Below are positions 22,802-34,850 of a stretch of DNA of 64,000 bases, in pieces (position 1 is the first letter of the stretch; every line of letters starts with the position of its first letter). The notes beneath the pieces are model-generated. The model saw nothing but the letters and a program-made list of their open reading frames with translations, ran no database searches and was not told the origin of the DNA. The translations under genes and the position numbers were made by a program. The DNA comes from Lumnitzera littorea (taxonomy: Eukaryota; Streptophyta; Magnoliopsida; Myrtales; Combretaceae): positions 36,192,989 through 36,256,988 of the forward strand of contig JAMXBB010000011.1 of the NCBI GenBank assembly GCA_024138015.1. Direction: 5' to 3'.

Positions 22802-25213
22802 ATGGTGGATTACATGAAAGTCATCATCTATACACATGGAAATATAGTTAGGGCTAACATAGGAGTAGAATATGATAAGGAGTTAGTGAAGAAGCTGAAA
22901 ATGAATAAAGGGTTAAACTATGCCCATTTTTTACACAGGATTTGCAATAGTGTTGGGATTGACTTGTTAGGAGAAGAAATTGTTCACAAGCACCCAATAT
23001 ATTATGAAGGTGGTTTGTACTGTGAGTTGATGCCTATCAGGGATGATAAAGAAGTGGAGAACTTCATTGAGATAGCAAAAGCAATTGGTGAACAAGGTAT
23101 ACAACACATTTATGTGAGGAAGTGTGGGCAAACCAGTATGGCCTTGGGGGGTAAAACTTCAAAAATCGTGTCACAACAAGTGCAATCCTTTTAAACTGAT
23201 TTTCCTATGGTTGACAAGAGTTAGCCCCATACCACCATGGAAGACTTAGTGCAAGATGATGTTGTTAATATTAATGTGAGTGAAGAAGCACTTAATGTAG
23301 AGTACGGGAAAATTTGGCAAGAGGATCTAACTTACGATCCTAATATGGAAAGGATTGCTTTGGGTTAGTAGCAAATATGAAGTTGTTGAGGGGGAAAGCG
23401 AAGAGGATGATGAGGAGGGTGAAGAGGAAGATGAGGATGAGAATGATGAGGAATATGACTTAGGCAATGCTAAAATGGATTTCGATATCTTAATAAGTGA
23501 TGAGTATGCACATAACCCATTTATGCCTACGCCAGTGCTAGTTCAAGTTCCTGTAGCACAAAACAACCGACCTGTTGTCATAGATCTAATCTCATACCTA
23601 AACATTGGTAGGGATATTGACTATTTTCATTTGAAGAGGAACAAAATGCGTAGTGCAGTAACACAGCTGACAGTGACGAGTTGAGTGTAGGCATGAGATT
23701 CAGCACTAAAAAGGTATTGTAGGATACGGTCAAGAACTATTACATCAAATGGCATGACGACTTTTGGGTACATGAATTGGATTAAATGTTGTGGTACATT
23801 TACTGTACAAAAAAGGCCGATGGATGCAAGATGAGGTTAAGAGTGTATAAAAAGAAAGTGTTGGGCCTATTTATCATAACAATCTTGGAGGGATTGCATA
23901 CATGTGTGAATTCCGTGATAAGACAAGACCATCCTTAGATTAATAGTAATTTAATGGCTAAGCGCTTCATTGGTAATGTCAGCACCACCCTTGACATTAC
24001 TCTTATAGACTCAACTCAAAATATTCAAAACAAGTTTAGATATACTGTGAGTATAATGATGGGGTTTGAGGGGAAGAGAAAAGCAATTGAGATGGTGTAC
24101 GATAACTGGGAGAAATCGTATAGTGAACTCCTAAAGCTTCTAAACACAATCAAGATGACAAACCTAAGATCACAGGTAGATTAGAGTTGGAAAGATACCG
24201 TAGAACCAAGTGTTTCTAAAGTGGGTATTTTGGACATTTGGACCTTGTGTACAAGCATTTAGATACTACTGTCCCGTTGTATGTGTGAATGGTACCTTTT
24301 TATATGGCAAGTATGGCCATAAATTGCTCATTGTATGTACCATGGATGGAAATAACTACATCATACCATTAGCTTTTGCTTTTTAACATAAAATCTAAAC
24401 AAACATGGTCTTGGTTCCTTCAAAAGTTGAAGAGGTATGTTGTTGGCAGACGGGAAGAGACCATATGTTTGATTTTAGTTAGGTGTATTGGTATTAAGAA
24501 GGTAGTGAACAACATAAACGGTGGTTGGCAACCACCCTTTGTGGTATGGAGATATTGCATAAGGCACATAGTTAGTAACTTCAACTACAAACATAAAAAC
24601 TAAGCCTATAAGAAGATAGCAACCACCATGGGTATGCAAGCATAGTATTGGAAATTTTATGCTTTGATGGAAGAGATGTTGAACGTAAAAACAGGATGCT
24701 TCACTTTCATTTGCAAAACTTGACATCGAGAGGTGGATACTGGCTAAAGATAGTAATTGCAGGCTTAGATACATGATGTTCAACATAGTTGAAAGCTACA
24801 ATACGATTCTTAGAAGGGCCTGTGGCTTACCAGTTATAGCTTTAGTATGAAGGATTTTCTATAATTGTGTCACATTGTGGGAGATTATAGAATTCCTTGC
24901 TCTTATGCATTCATGGCTACAACAAAATTTAGGACAAACACCTTGAACCATGTCAATCCCTAGTACAAGTGGACACACCAACTTAACGGATACTAAAGAC
25001 ACTTTTACCCAATAGTTGACGAGATTAATTGGCTAGGTGTAGACTTACCAAAGCTCAAGCTATGGTCCAAGCTAAAGAGATTGAAAGGCAAATCTAGGAT
25101 AAAACGTTACCACATGGGGATGGATGTTCGCAAAGCACTTGGCAAGAATAAGTGTAGTCACTATCGAAGGGAAGGACATAACAAGTGAAGATGCCTGGAG
25201 CTACATAGGGGTG
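22802..25213 (+). pseudogene. MURA-like transposase of the MULE, catalytically dead
   Basis: The transposase cuts and joins the element ends. The ATG at 22802 (M-V-D-Y-M-K-V) starts an N-terminal domain in frame to 23194 (NKGLNYAHFLHRI, PIYYEGGLYCELMPI), then an acidic run of Glu and Asp at 23390-23460. The MuDR DNA-binding part is at about 23690-23945 (GMRFSTKKVL, CTKKADGC, HTC). The catalytic MULE domain is at 24185-24620, where VNGTFLYGKYGHKLLI has Asn in place of the first catalytic Asp (family V-D-G-T-F-L) and CLILVRCIGIKK has Val in place of the second (family S-D-R-H). GGWQPPFVVWRYCIRHIVSNF follows. A CCHC knuckle ends it at about 25150-25190 (C-S-H-Y-R-R-E-G-H-N-K). Frameshifts and stops are spread through it. 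Confidence 0.92.
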
Positions 25214-25330
25214 GTAAATTGTTTTGTTACATTTTACATATGCGTATGTAAAAATTTAGTGTTCACTTAAATTTTCTAGCCATTTCATATTACTTGTACC
25301 ATTACTAATAAGTGTCTAACACTTTTGTAG
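25214..25330 (+). other. Candidate intron between transposase and plant mobile domain gene
   Basis: The sequence starts GTAAAT after the zinc-knuckle codons, is T-rich, and ends with CTAAC, ACTTTTG and TAG at 25316-25330, a good plant branch point and acceptor. The mobile domain ATG (25336) lies five bases after the acceptor. If it is spliced, both genes could share one transcript. It could also be a leader intron of the second gene or simple spacer. Confidence 0.5.
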
Positions 25331-25335
25331 ATTAG

Positions 25336-27480
25336 ATGGATCCAAGTCCCATCAATACATCGGTTCTAAGTGAGCAAGCATCCCATTGCTCCCAAGATGT
25401 ATAGGAAGGATAGGTACATCATTTACAACTTCAAGCATTTATATAAGACGTTATTCCAATGATGTCGTGGCAATAATTATGTCCATATGACTCATAGCAA
25501 ACAATAGGTACCCTGATGGTTTAACAATGTGGGCTGGCCATAAAGGAGGAGGAGTGCATCTTACTTAATGATCACATGGTGTTGTACTTAGCGAAGGTTA
25601 GATTCATGGTCATCAACTAACTTCTATTTATCTAATTGGACTAGCATCTAATCACTGCTTTAGTAGAGGGTTGGAGACTAGAGATGCATACCTTGTACGT
25701 GGTATATGGAGAGATGACCATTATGTTACAATATATTAAGGTCCAGTTAAGGTTGAGAGTGGATGGTGATATGTTCATTAGCAGCACTAATAAGACTTAC
25801 GCTACCGTAGCTAGCAACTTGTTAGGTAATGTTCCACCAAAAGTAAATGTTAAAGGTGGGTACGTGCAACTGTCATGGCTAGCTAGCAAGTTCAAAATTA
25901 TACCCAATAAGTGGATGAGGAGATAGTGAAGTGTCATACCCATGCATATATCCTCTAGTTGATTGGGAGATTCTTATTCACAGATAAGTTCTCCAACTAC
26001 ATCCATCTCATGTATCTTCCCCTACTTGAGGAGACTTGGATGGCAGGGACTTGCAGTTGGGGATCGACCTATCTTGCATAGCTATATCAATAGCTATGCA
26101 ACAGAGCACAGGTCGATATATCTAAGATTAAAGGCACTATGATTCTTCTTCAGGTTTGGGCATGGGAATAATTCCCATACATTACCCCCAGCAATAGGTC
26201 TAACTTCATCATCATGGATGGTATACCTCTGGTTAGTAGATAACGGGTAGTTAGGGATACTACTCACAGACTAACGTGTGTTGTCTAGTTGTATCATAAG
26301 GCATTCGACTTGTAGACAAGTCATCAAGTACACACTTTACTCTTTCAAAACTTTGATGTCAGATGAACTAACATGTTATTTTCTAACTTTTGTATATTTC
26401 ATGCCTGGTCATGTCGTAACCTCACTTTAATGCGTTGCTATAGCTCCTCCTTCCTATATGTATAAGAAGTTGAGATGTATGGATAGCTAGAGTTCCCCTC
26501 ATATGCTTCTATATCGTTACTTGCTAGGTCGCCTCATCTACCAATTTAGAGGCTTCTAAATAGAGCCTCAACCTGTGGAGACTAGTGAGTGGCTCTATTA
26601 ACATGATCTCAAAGGGTAGATAGACATCGATTGGAGAGAGGTAGATGATGGGTACATTTGGCCGTTGGTAGATAGACACTTGTGGGTTGTTTATCCCTAG
26701 CTAGTTTTCGGTATGGACCTCGACTACTAGCGATGGTATAGGTATCACAACAGCTAGTACATCATGCACTCAAGTGTAGTGACAAGTTGTCTGGCAAGCA
26801 CAACCAATATAGCTAACCGTTTCCAACTCCATGTATCATGTTGTATGATTGTTAATGATTTTTCTTCTGTATAGGTCAATACACAATAGTCAATTCAATT
26901 AATCAATGACATAAGGAGGGTGCATAAGATTGTTATGGGAAGCCTCCAGTTCATGGAGGATCATGGTAGTATTATCTTGCCCCATCTCCTTCTACATGTT
27001 CCATCATTGGATGAAGACTACTAGCCTTAACCACTTGCACATTAGCTGTTACGTGCCAAAGTTTATACCAGGGGAGGTAAGGCTGGATGGATGCAAGCTT
27101 GAGGTTGAGGAGATGTAGAGGTTCCATTTGTAAGGCAACATTCGATCGATTTAGGTGAGATGAGTCCTAGCTCTATAGTTTCCTATGTCATATCACCCTT
27201 TCATCATCCTTTAAAGTGCTACATTACGTTGGTAGTGCCTCGAAAAAAGTGTACCATGCCCTCACAGAGCTTTACCATGAGTAAGGGGGTTACCTAGTAC
27301 CGGCCACCACCACATGTTAGCACCGTCCTACCTAAAGACTTCTCAAACTCCTTAGTGGAGCCTTTTGTGGGTCCTTTAAAGAGACGACCTTCTCTCTTAT
27401 CTAAATATAGGTCATTCTTAGGTCGGCGTAAGGATAGACATTAGTCCATCTCTTGTATGCTATGACATTTAAAAACTGAT
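25336..27480 (+). pseudogene. Plant mobile domain (PMD) protein, MAIN-like
   Basis: The ATG at 25336 starts M-D-P-S-P-I-N-T-S-V-L, the usual opening of this family. The PMD is clear at about 25640-25920: LITALVEGWRLEMHT, then GEMTIMLQYI, LRLRVDGDMFISSTNKT and KGGYVQLSWLASKF. It continues at about 25940-26190 with FTDKFSNYIHLMYLPLLEE, CSWGSTYLA and LLQVWAWE. Weaker matches run to about 27480. Host PMD proteins (MAIN, MAIL1) act in silencing and genome stability; copies in transposons have no settled function. Stops and frameshifts break the gene. It lies directly behind the transposase, in the same direction, inside the same terminal repeats. Confidence 0.88.
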
Positions 27481-27691
27481 GTACCTAGTATGTTAATAAC
27501 TTTGATTTCTTTTATTATATTCTAATTATATGTATTTAAGATACCAAGAGATGACAATACGGCTAATATAAGGTTCTTGAATTTGATATTTGTGTTTGAA
27601 TGTAAATTTTATTGCAGATTGTATGTATTTAGGAAAATTGTGTTTATTTGTTTTTAAGAGGGGAGGTTTTGCATTGAAGTTATATGAGTCC

Positions 27692-30600
27692 TGTCATGAA
27701 CTGAGGACGTTCTAGTCATGGTAGATGTTGTATACTATATGAAGAATCCCTGATTAGTTACCCTTCCAATCATGAACTTTTCACACAATATACAAGGCTC
27801 TACAACCACTAACTTCCCAAGAACATATAAATCAACAGGATATCATCACATAAACATATTTATATAAGATTCAAACTATAAAGATTACATTAAATAGTAA
27901 TCTAGTATATCTATATCTACAATACTATCAAAATGAGAAGTACACATGTAAAAGTCTACATATCTAAGTCCTCTTGACGCTTTGTGTAGCCCACTCATGC
28001 CCAAGGTCTTGTGCTAACCTCTAGCATCCTATGGCTAGTGTTGGCAAAAAAGTTGCCCTACATAAAAAACCTAAGAGGGTGTAAGCTAACACTTAATGAG
28101 TAAAAGCCCTAGCTATACTAATAAGCAAGTTATACATACATTATATTCAAGCATATGAATGAATGAACAAATAGCATGCCAAATAATACGTATAGTTAAC
28201 TAGTCACTAGACGCAACTCAGATTTAATGCCCTCCAAAGTCAGAGTTGGAGTATACACGACACCAATTAGATTTGGGTATTATACTAGAACTTATTTTCC
28301 TATAGAACTCCATATTCCATATTTGAATAAAACAATCTTTTATTTTCATAAAAACCAAGTTATAAGTATAATTGTGAGTTGGCCCCCTGTAGTCTATACT
28401 CATCCCTAAACAGAGGCCATTGGACTCAACCCTTAGCCAGGTGGTTAGCTCCTCTAACACTTAGTATTCCCACTGGCCAGGGTAAAGTCATATTGTTCGA
28501 GTGCACTGTACTGAACCAATATACTTATAGTAACAACCCCTGTGTGGCCTCTCCCTACCTCCGTATGATATGATGGCTGGAATTATGTTTATGCAATGTA
28601 TGTTCCAATTTCATTTTTTTAGCCGAATATAGTTAAGTCTAGTTATAGTGTAACCAAACATTAACGCATACAATCATTATCTATACTACCATGCAATAAA
28701 CAATGTATTATCCGCATTTAAGGTAAATTCACAACTCAACAAATAATAACACATACAAGCATTTCCTGACCCTACACAACATTCGATTAACAGAATCATT
28801 TAAGTTCACTAGCTACAAACACATACAAATATGGAATTATAGGATAAATACTCATTCGGCCATATCAACTCGCCTTAGTCGTAATAATAGATCAGAAAAT
28901 CTACGCCCTCTGTAGGATTACCTAATCATTACGAGATGATAACGATGATCAGTAACTAAATTAACTAGTGATTCTCAATATCTAATTCTACTTAAATTAC
29001 TATCAATTTTTATCCGATTGAACCATATCACTTATTATATGTAATTTTTTCATTCTGTTTCTGATATTTGCAAACTTATAGTCGTTTTTCATCATTTTTG
29101 AACGTATGTTCACACAATGATGTCCGTTTTGGACGTTAAGATCCATGTTTTATGAAATGGATTAAATTTATTGAAATTTTAATTATTGAAGCTTGAACAT
29201 TCTTATTATCCAGTTTTATATCTTATTTTAGTACTTAATGATTTAATTAGTCATTAAATTCTTACACTTAGATGATCTTACATTGTTGTTACTAATTTAT
29301 GGGCTCAAATAAGGACAATTCAATTTAGGATGGATATTAGGGGCTTATAATAATTTTGACCCTTATATGTACATGTATACATATATATATGTTATCTTAT
29401 TATATCATATATTTTATTATTTTGTATGCTTATGTCATCATTTATGTCATGCTTATATCATCTATTTCATATGTATACTTATCCTTATGTATTTATGTAC
29501 TTTATACATATGTTATGTATATACTTATACTCCTAATATACTAGTATGTATACTTGTGTACTTATACGTATACTAGTACATATTCCCATATATACATATG
29601 GTTACATATGTATTTTCGTATGCCTTGTATAACCTTTTAAGCAAGCTTCACCAAATCCATATTTTTGCACTTTATGGGCTTATTTAGCAAGATATATGTA
29701 TGTATAGTTAGTATACTCTTCCTTTTGGTTATGTACATAAAGGGTACTCATGTATAAGAGTATCCATACATGTGTTCATCAAGTGTATTCTTGTATATAC
29801 ATACTTAAACATATGTATATGTGCTCTTTCTCCATTTATCTAAGGATTTCCTATACTTATACTAAAGATTTCACTAAAACCCTCATATGTACACTTCACA
29901 TATACTCACTTGTTGTATGTACATCAGCATTTCTACATGTATACCTAAGTATTTATACACTCCTAAGCATAAGTATGGAGCTTTCTACTTTTAACAACAC
30001 ATATGTACATATTACACAAAAGTTCCTACATCAACCTAACTTATACATCTAACTACTGATTAAGATGGAAAATCACATAATAAAATACGTTTTTCTCCTT
30101 TATAATATGAAAAGGAAGACAAGTATATATGAGATGATGGTTTATTTTGGTAGTTAGAATTATGAAAGTGAAGTTGAAAAAGTGTTTAGAATTGAGGGAG
30201 TAAAGGGGGTCATGGTTTTGGTAAGGGGGAGAAAAGGGTATTTTGTGTCTTCAATTATGTTTTTATAAAAGAAATGGGTAGGGTCTAGATGGATCCATGG
30301 AGTGGATGGCAAAGGAAGCAAAATTGGACAAGAAAACATGCATCAAAAGTATGGAATAATATTTGTTGATTTAGTCAACCTTTTGACTTTGGTCAGCATT
30401 TAACTTAGTCAAATGCTGACTTAGTCAACTCTTTGAAATTAAATGAAATTTGTATGTACATAATAAGGTAACTAAGAAAAATTGGGAAGAAAATTAAGGA
30501 AATGAAAGGAAATATGGGGTTTATTGAAATGATTAATAAGAATAGTTAATGAGATCTTCCTTTAAATATTTATATCCCATATACATTATTTAGTATAGTA

Positions 30601-31069
30601 CTTAGTGAAATTATCATGAAATATGTCATTTAGAATACTAATACCAACTATATGTAGTATAAACAACAACTAAATACTTGACTTTATCTAACACTAACCT
30701 AGTTATATAATTAGAAAATGGATGTAATTTATAATGCAATATCTTAGTTTTCTAACAAATTAAATTAGTATTATATGCATTTATGAATAATTGAAAGTTA
30801 TCTTGATTATTTGATAATGATTTAGTATGATACTAAGGATATATTAGCAATTAGGGTTTTAGTATAGATTACAGTAACCTAGTACTTTTATATCCTTAAA
30901 GTTATAATTTTAAGTTTTTATCACTTTTTGGTATAAAAGTTTTATATATGATTGAATCTTTGGTTATTATCTTAAGGTTTTTATCTTAATTAGCCTTGTC
31001 AACTCTTAAGAATATCTAACACACTTAAATCTACTTTAGATGTTAGGTCGAAAAATTTAGGGGTTTACA
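27692..31069 (-). mobile_element. Solo LTR nested in the MULE, probably Gypsy chromovirus
   Basis: On the minus strand it starts TGTAAACCCCTAAATTTTT and ends TTCATGACA. The flanks are AGTCC (27687-27691) and GGTCC (31070-31074), four of five alike. No gag or pol domain is seen in 3.4 kb. The joint flanking sequence, read without the LTR, is a near-palindrome (TGCATTGAAGTT on one side, AACTTCAGTGCA on the other) like the repeats inside the MULE ends. The interior has an alternating purine-pyrimidine region at 29340-30060 rich in TATACATATG-like words; the open frames there are artefacts. The left end is less certain than the right. 27481-27691 is MULE sequence without ORFs. Confidence 0.6.
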
Positions 31070-31078
31070 GGTCCCATG

Positions 31079-31250
31079 CAACTTCAGTGCATATTTTTTT
31101 TTCCAAAATTTATACTAAAATTGAGTTTGATGGTAATTGAAGTCCCATACTTCGTATGCGACTTCATTACCCTAAACTCGTAATAACTTTTGCCCGAGAC
31201 CTATTTTTGTACTAAATTTTTGCAAGTGCCTTATTGACATACTAAACTTT
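31079..31250 (-). repeat. Right terminal inverted repeat of the MULE
   Basis: This is the reverse complement partner of 21558-21735. A hairpin core lies at 31140-31164 (AAGTCCCATA, then TATGCGACTT on the plus strand). The repeat is cut on its inner side by the solo LTR ending at 31069. Confidence 0.9.
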
Positions 31251-31259
31251 GCCAACCAC
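31251..31259. repeat. Right target-site duplication of the MULE
   Basis: GCCAACCAC, partner of ACCCACCAC at 21549-21557. Confidence 0.6.
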
Positions 31260-32823
31260 CCACTCTCTACACCACTATAATAGCAGCTATCGCAAAACCT
31301 AACCACTAATAGCAATACCATCAAATCATTCCCTTTCTCTCAACCTAAACCCTATACAACAACTACAACCTAATTGAACCACCACCATTTGACCCCAACC
31401 CAAAGCTACCCTCGCGACCATAACAAACCCCAACTAAGCATGTGAATACAATGTAGTGCCTCACTCCTTGAACCTAACACCATAACCTAACGTCTACTGT
31501 ACACAACATAGCAAGACACAATCGACTACCGTAGCCAACCAACGACTAAACACACATTAAGATATGCATGGCGCCACAATACCACTAGCCCCAAGTGAGA
31601 CTCAATGCGTAACCCCTCTCTTAACCATCGAATACCTCTCTTAAACATTGGATACCTTTCTTAACCATTACCCAACTTATCAAGATAAGTACACTGTTCT
31701 GAATTTGGCCAATAAATTTCTCAGAAATCATCAAGTTCCCCCCTCGTTTAGGTGATCAAAAGCTCTCACACAACGTTGGGATAGTAGCTATTGTTAGAGA
31801 AGGGTTGACTTGACTACGACCTTAAATCTGGCTTGACCTCGACTTGAAAACCAACTTACATTAGCCTAATTCCAAAGTTCGATCTATGCCTAACTTATTG
31901 AAGTTATTTAGTTTTTATTCATTAGTTTTTGTGTTTCCTTCTTATTTTATTTGGTTTTGTTTGCATATTATGTGTTTGTATGGTAAAATGCAGTTTGTGT
32001 ATTTTTACCCAATACTTCATGTTTATGAAAAGTTGCATAAAAATTGCATTTTTAGGGTATATCTACTTATTTTCTCAAAGATTCATATCTTTAGTAGAGA
32101 TGTGCATATAAACTGCATATTTTAGGAGATTTGAATAAACTTGCATTTTTTAAATTGATTTGGCATTTTAGGGCATTTGTTTTTAAGGAAAATTCATTTT
32201 TATCACTTGGTTTTTCTTAAAATAAAATTTTTAATTTTTTTCTTGCAAATTAGGTTTTAGGGTTTTTCAAAAATTAGGAATAAAAATCGAGTCTATTAGG
32301 ATTTTTCTAAAAAAATTAATAAATGGTAAAAGACATAAACTTAGCATGTTTTTATAAATAAAAATAAGCAACACAATAAAGTTTTCCATAAAGAAAAAAA
32401 AATAATAGAACTACGTTGGCACTTAGGCTTCTAAAGCAACCATAATAAAAGAAATTTTTTTTAAATTAAAAAATCATAAATAATCACTTTCTGTGCATTT
32501 TGCATATTTTTGCCTTTTATGAAAATTATAAAAATTTAGGCCCATTAGTTAATTTTTTTTCTAATTTTGTACATTATAACTTTGTCTTAATAGGTTAGCC
32601 CCGAATTTGAGATTTCTAGTTATATTTTTTAGAAATTTACTTTTAGAAAACTTGTAGACTAGTAATTTTAGAAAACCCATAAACTTGTAGACCTTACCCT
32701 CCTGTATTATTTTAAATAAAAGAGGTTAGTAATTGTTAAATTATAAGAGCTTTAAGAAAAGAATTATTATAATTTGCAACCAATTGAGCCTCTATTTTCA
32801 AAAATTAAATAAAGTAATGGACT

Positions 32824-32866
32824 TATATATATGTATATATATATATATATATATATCTATATATAA
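32824..32866. repeat. TA microsatellite
   Basis: Alternating TA with a few interruptions, able to form a cruciform and prone to length change. Confidence 0.9.
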
Positions 32867-33355
32867 GTGTCTACGAGGTTTATTTTCGAAAAAATTATTT
32901 TAGAAATTCATACACTTATATGTATAAGTGTGTATTAATGTTAACCACGGGTTTATAATAATTCTTTTCCTTTAAGTTATTAATTACTAACCTCCATTGC
33001 ATTGCATTGCATTTGCATACGACATATCGCATTTTTTTTTTTTTGTATTTCAATTTATATATTTGTTGCTTTATATGTACTTGTATTGATTGTTTTTATA
33101 TGAGTTTTCTTTTTGGGTAATATATATGTTATTGTTTACACTGTTTAGTAAAATATATATCTTATGTAACCTACATTATTATTTTTGTTTTTTAATGATT
33201 AAAAGGCTATGCAATGTAAAGACTTAAACTAAGGGAGCCACAAAATTATTAATATTATATGTAGTCTTTTTGTAAATTTTGTTGTAATTTTTTTCTTCTT
33301 ATTTTCCTTATTGTAAATAATCATGTAAATTATGTACTTTGTGTAATTTGGATAG

Positions 33356-34850
33356 GGAAAGCCACGGTTGTATCAATCCTAAGCCTATCTACGAGGTCCA
33401 TCTTGACAAGTACTCTTTCCCCAAGGACATCTTAGAAGATTGGTTAAATTAGCTCCTACCTATAAAGTAAGATCATATCCGTAAGCAAATTAGGCTAATC
33501 ATCTCCCTTATGGATGTCTAGCTCCATTGGTCCCTGATCCAAGCCCTAATCTACTTCTAGAATCTAAAATCCTCGGCTTTCAAGTTTAGGCCATACATGT
33601 TGATGCACACCTTAGAATGGTATTCCTAATTGCTTAGTGTCCCTCCTCTTGAAGCAAGAATAGTAGTCCCAGATCTCAAAGTCCCACCCGAGAATGCACT
33701 CATGACTTTGTTGGGAATAAAAAAGACAACCTTAGCCCCTTTCTTATTAGCCATGGGTAAGGAGTGTATCCATATCTTGAGGCTGGTGGAATGGTTTTCA
33801 AGCTTGAATACTTATTAGAAGAAATGTTAGATTTTTTATAGTAGATATGAATCTTAGGTCAAAAAGCAAGTAAACGCCTTCATTGTAGTAATATTCAAGA
33901 TAGTTTTGTTTCCTTACAAATATGTTCATGTCCACTTCTGGTAAGCTATGTTGGTAACACACTTCCTAGCTTGCAAGTCTTATATATCAACACTATTGGT
34001 AGAGTAATTTAGGACATTAACCTTTTTGAGGAAGCAAAGGCATAGGTATTTTAGGGCTAACCTTACAATTCTTATCATTTGGTTTCTCAATCACACAAGA
34101 GGTTATGGTGGGAACTTACTCAAGGCATCTTTGGCTAAGTGAATAAACCTAATCAACGACTTCGCTTGTGACCTCATAGTGCCCAAAGAGGCTTAGTTGA
34201 AAAGATGGGTGGCTATGATAAATATGATGTAGCCAAAGGATTTTACATGGATGGCCAGGTGGAGCAACTATACCAAAGTTATCCTAGGATGTGTTGATTA
34301 TGCAAGGGTCCCTCTTATCAACATTATGGGTTGTAAAGGTACTTCCTGCTTCAAGAGACAGCATATATGGATTCATTAGAGAATGTGACTTTAAATTATC
34401 AAGACCCTTGCCTACTCTTAGCCACCTTGATTGAATGATTAATATAATTGGTAAAGCTATGGGAATGAAGAGAAGTCAAGAAGGTAACGTATATGGGGAC
34501 ATTGAGAGGGAAAGTCGAAGAAATACTAGGCCATTAAGCAATTCATCTATGATCAACTAAAGAAAATTATGAAGATATAGTATGAAGCCATGGATGTATT
34601 AAGGTATAAACTAGAGCTAGAACACCTTTCATCCACCGAGTAGGCTTATTGTGACACCATACAGGCTAGGGTTGAGGCCCAATTCCAAGAAGGCAAGAGG
34701 ATCATCAAGGAATTGAAGTAGGAGAACAAGAGGTTGCTAGAAGAGAACTGGTTCCTTAGGGGAAAGATCTAAGAAAGGGATGCTACCATTCAAAGGCTTA
34801 TGAGGGAGGTAGATGAACCCCACCCTAGCTAGATTCATAGGCTCTATAAG
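33356..34850 (+). pseudogene. Element D ORF1, DUF7745-like protein with coiled coil
   Basis: Some Tat-lineage Gypsy elements encode an extra protein before gag; its function is unknown. The reading starts with LDKYSFPKDILEDWLN and continues with a block at 33630-33818 (PENALMTLLGIKK, MGKECIHILRLVEWFSSL), then VNAFIVVIFKIVLFPY. The ORF1 of element C (46661-48065, minus) has the same order: LEATVTKIFIKLLGIRK, RLEDVMDWFS, VNAFILVVFNTILFP. The end (34560-34830) is strongly charged and heptad-like (ARVEAQFQEGKRIIKEL, ENKRLLEENWFL), a likely coiled coil. Stops and frameshifts are many. The domain name is given from memory of the family and is moderately sure; the homology between the two copies in this window is clear. 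Confidence 0.72.

Larger units (their letters stand above)
21558..31250 (+). mobile_element. Mutator-like DNA transposon (MULE) with plant mobile domain gene
   Basis: Long terminal inverted repeats (21558-21735 and 31079-31250), a 9-base duplication with seven matches, a MURA-type transposase with MuDR DNA-binding, MULE catalytic and zinc-knuckle parts (22802-25213), and a plant mobile domain gene in the same direction (25336-27480). A solo LTR (27692-31069) has inserted near the right end. Without that LTR the element would be about 6.3 kb. Both genes are broken and two transposase catalytic residues are changed, so the copy is non-autonomous. MULEs that carry plant mobile domain genes are known in several plants. 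Confidence 0.9.
31251..33355. other. Intergenic stretch right of the MULE
   Basis: It is G-poor and C/A-rich up to about 31620, then AT-rich. The part near 33000 (CATTGCATTGCATTGCATTT) resembles untranslated leader sequence of Tat-like elements and probably belongs to element D. No gene and no clear LTR edge is seen. The open frames at 31886-32125 are low-complexity Phe/Tyr/Leu-rich readings. Confidence 0.5.

Noticed and set aside
29356..30052. Tyr/Ile/Leu-rich frames (29356-29576, 29750-30052) resembling membrane proteins
   Set aside because: They are readings of alternating TATACATATG-like low-complexity DNA inside a solo LTR.
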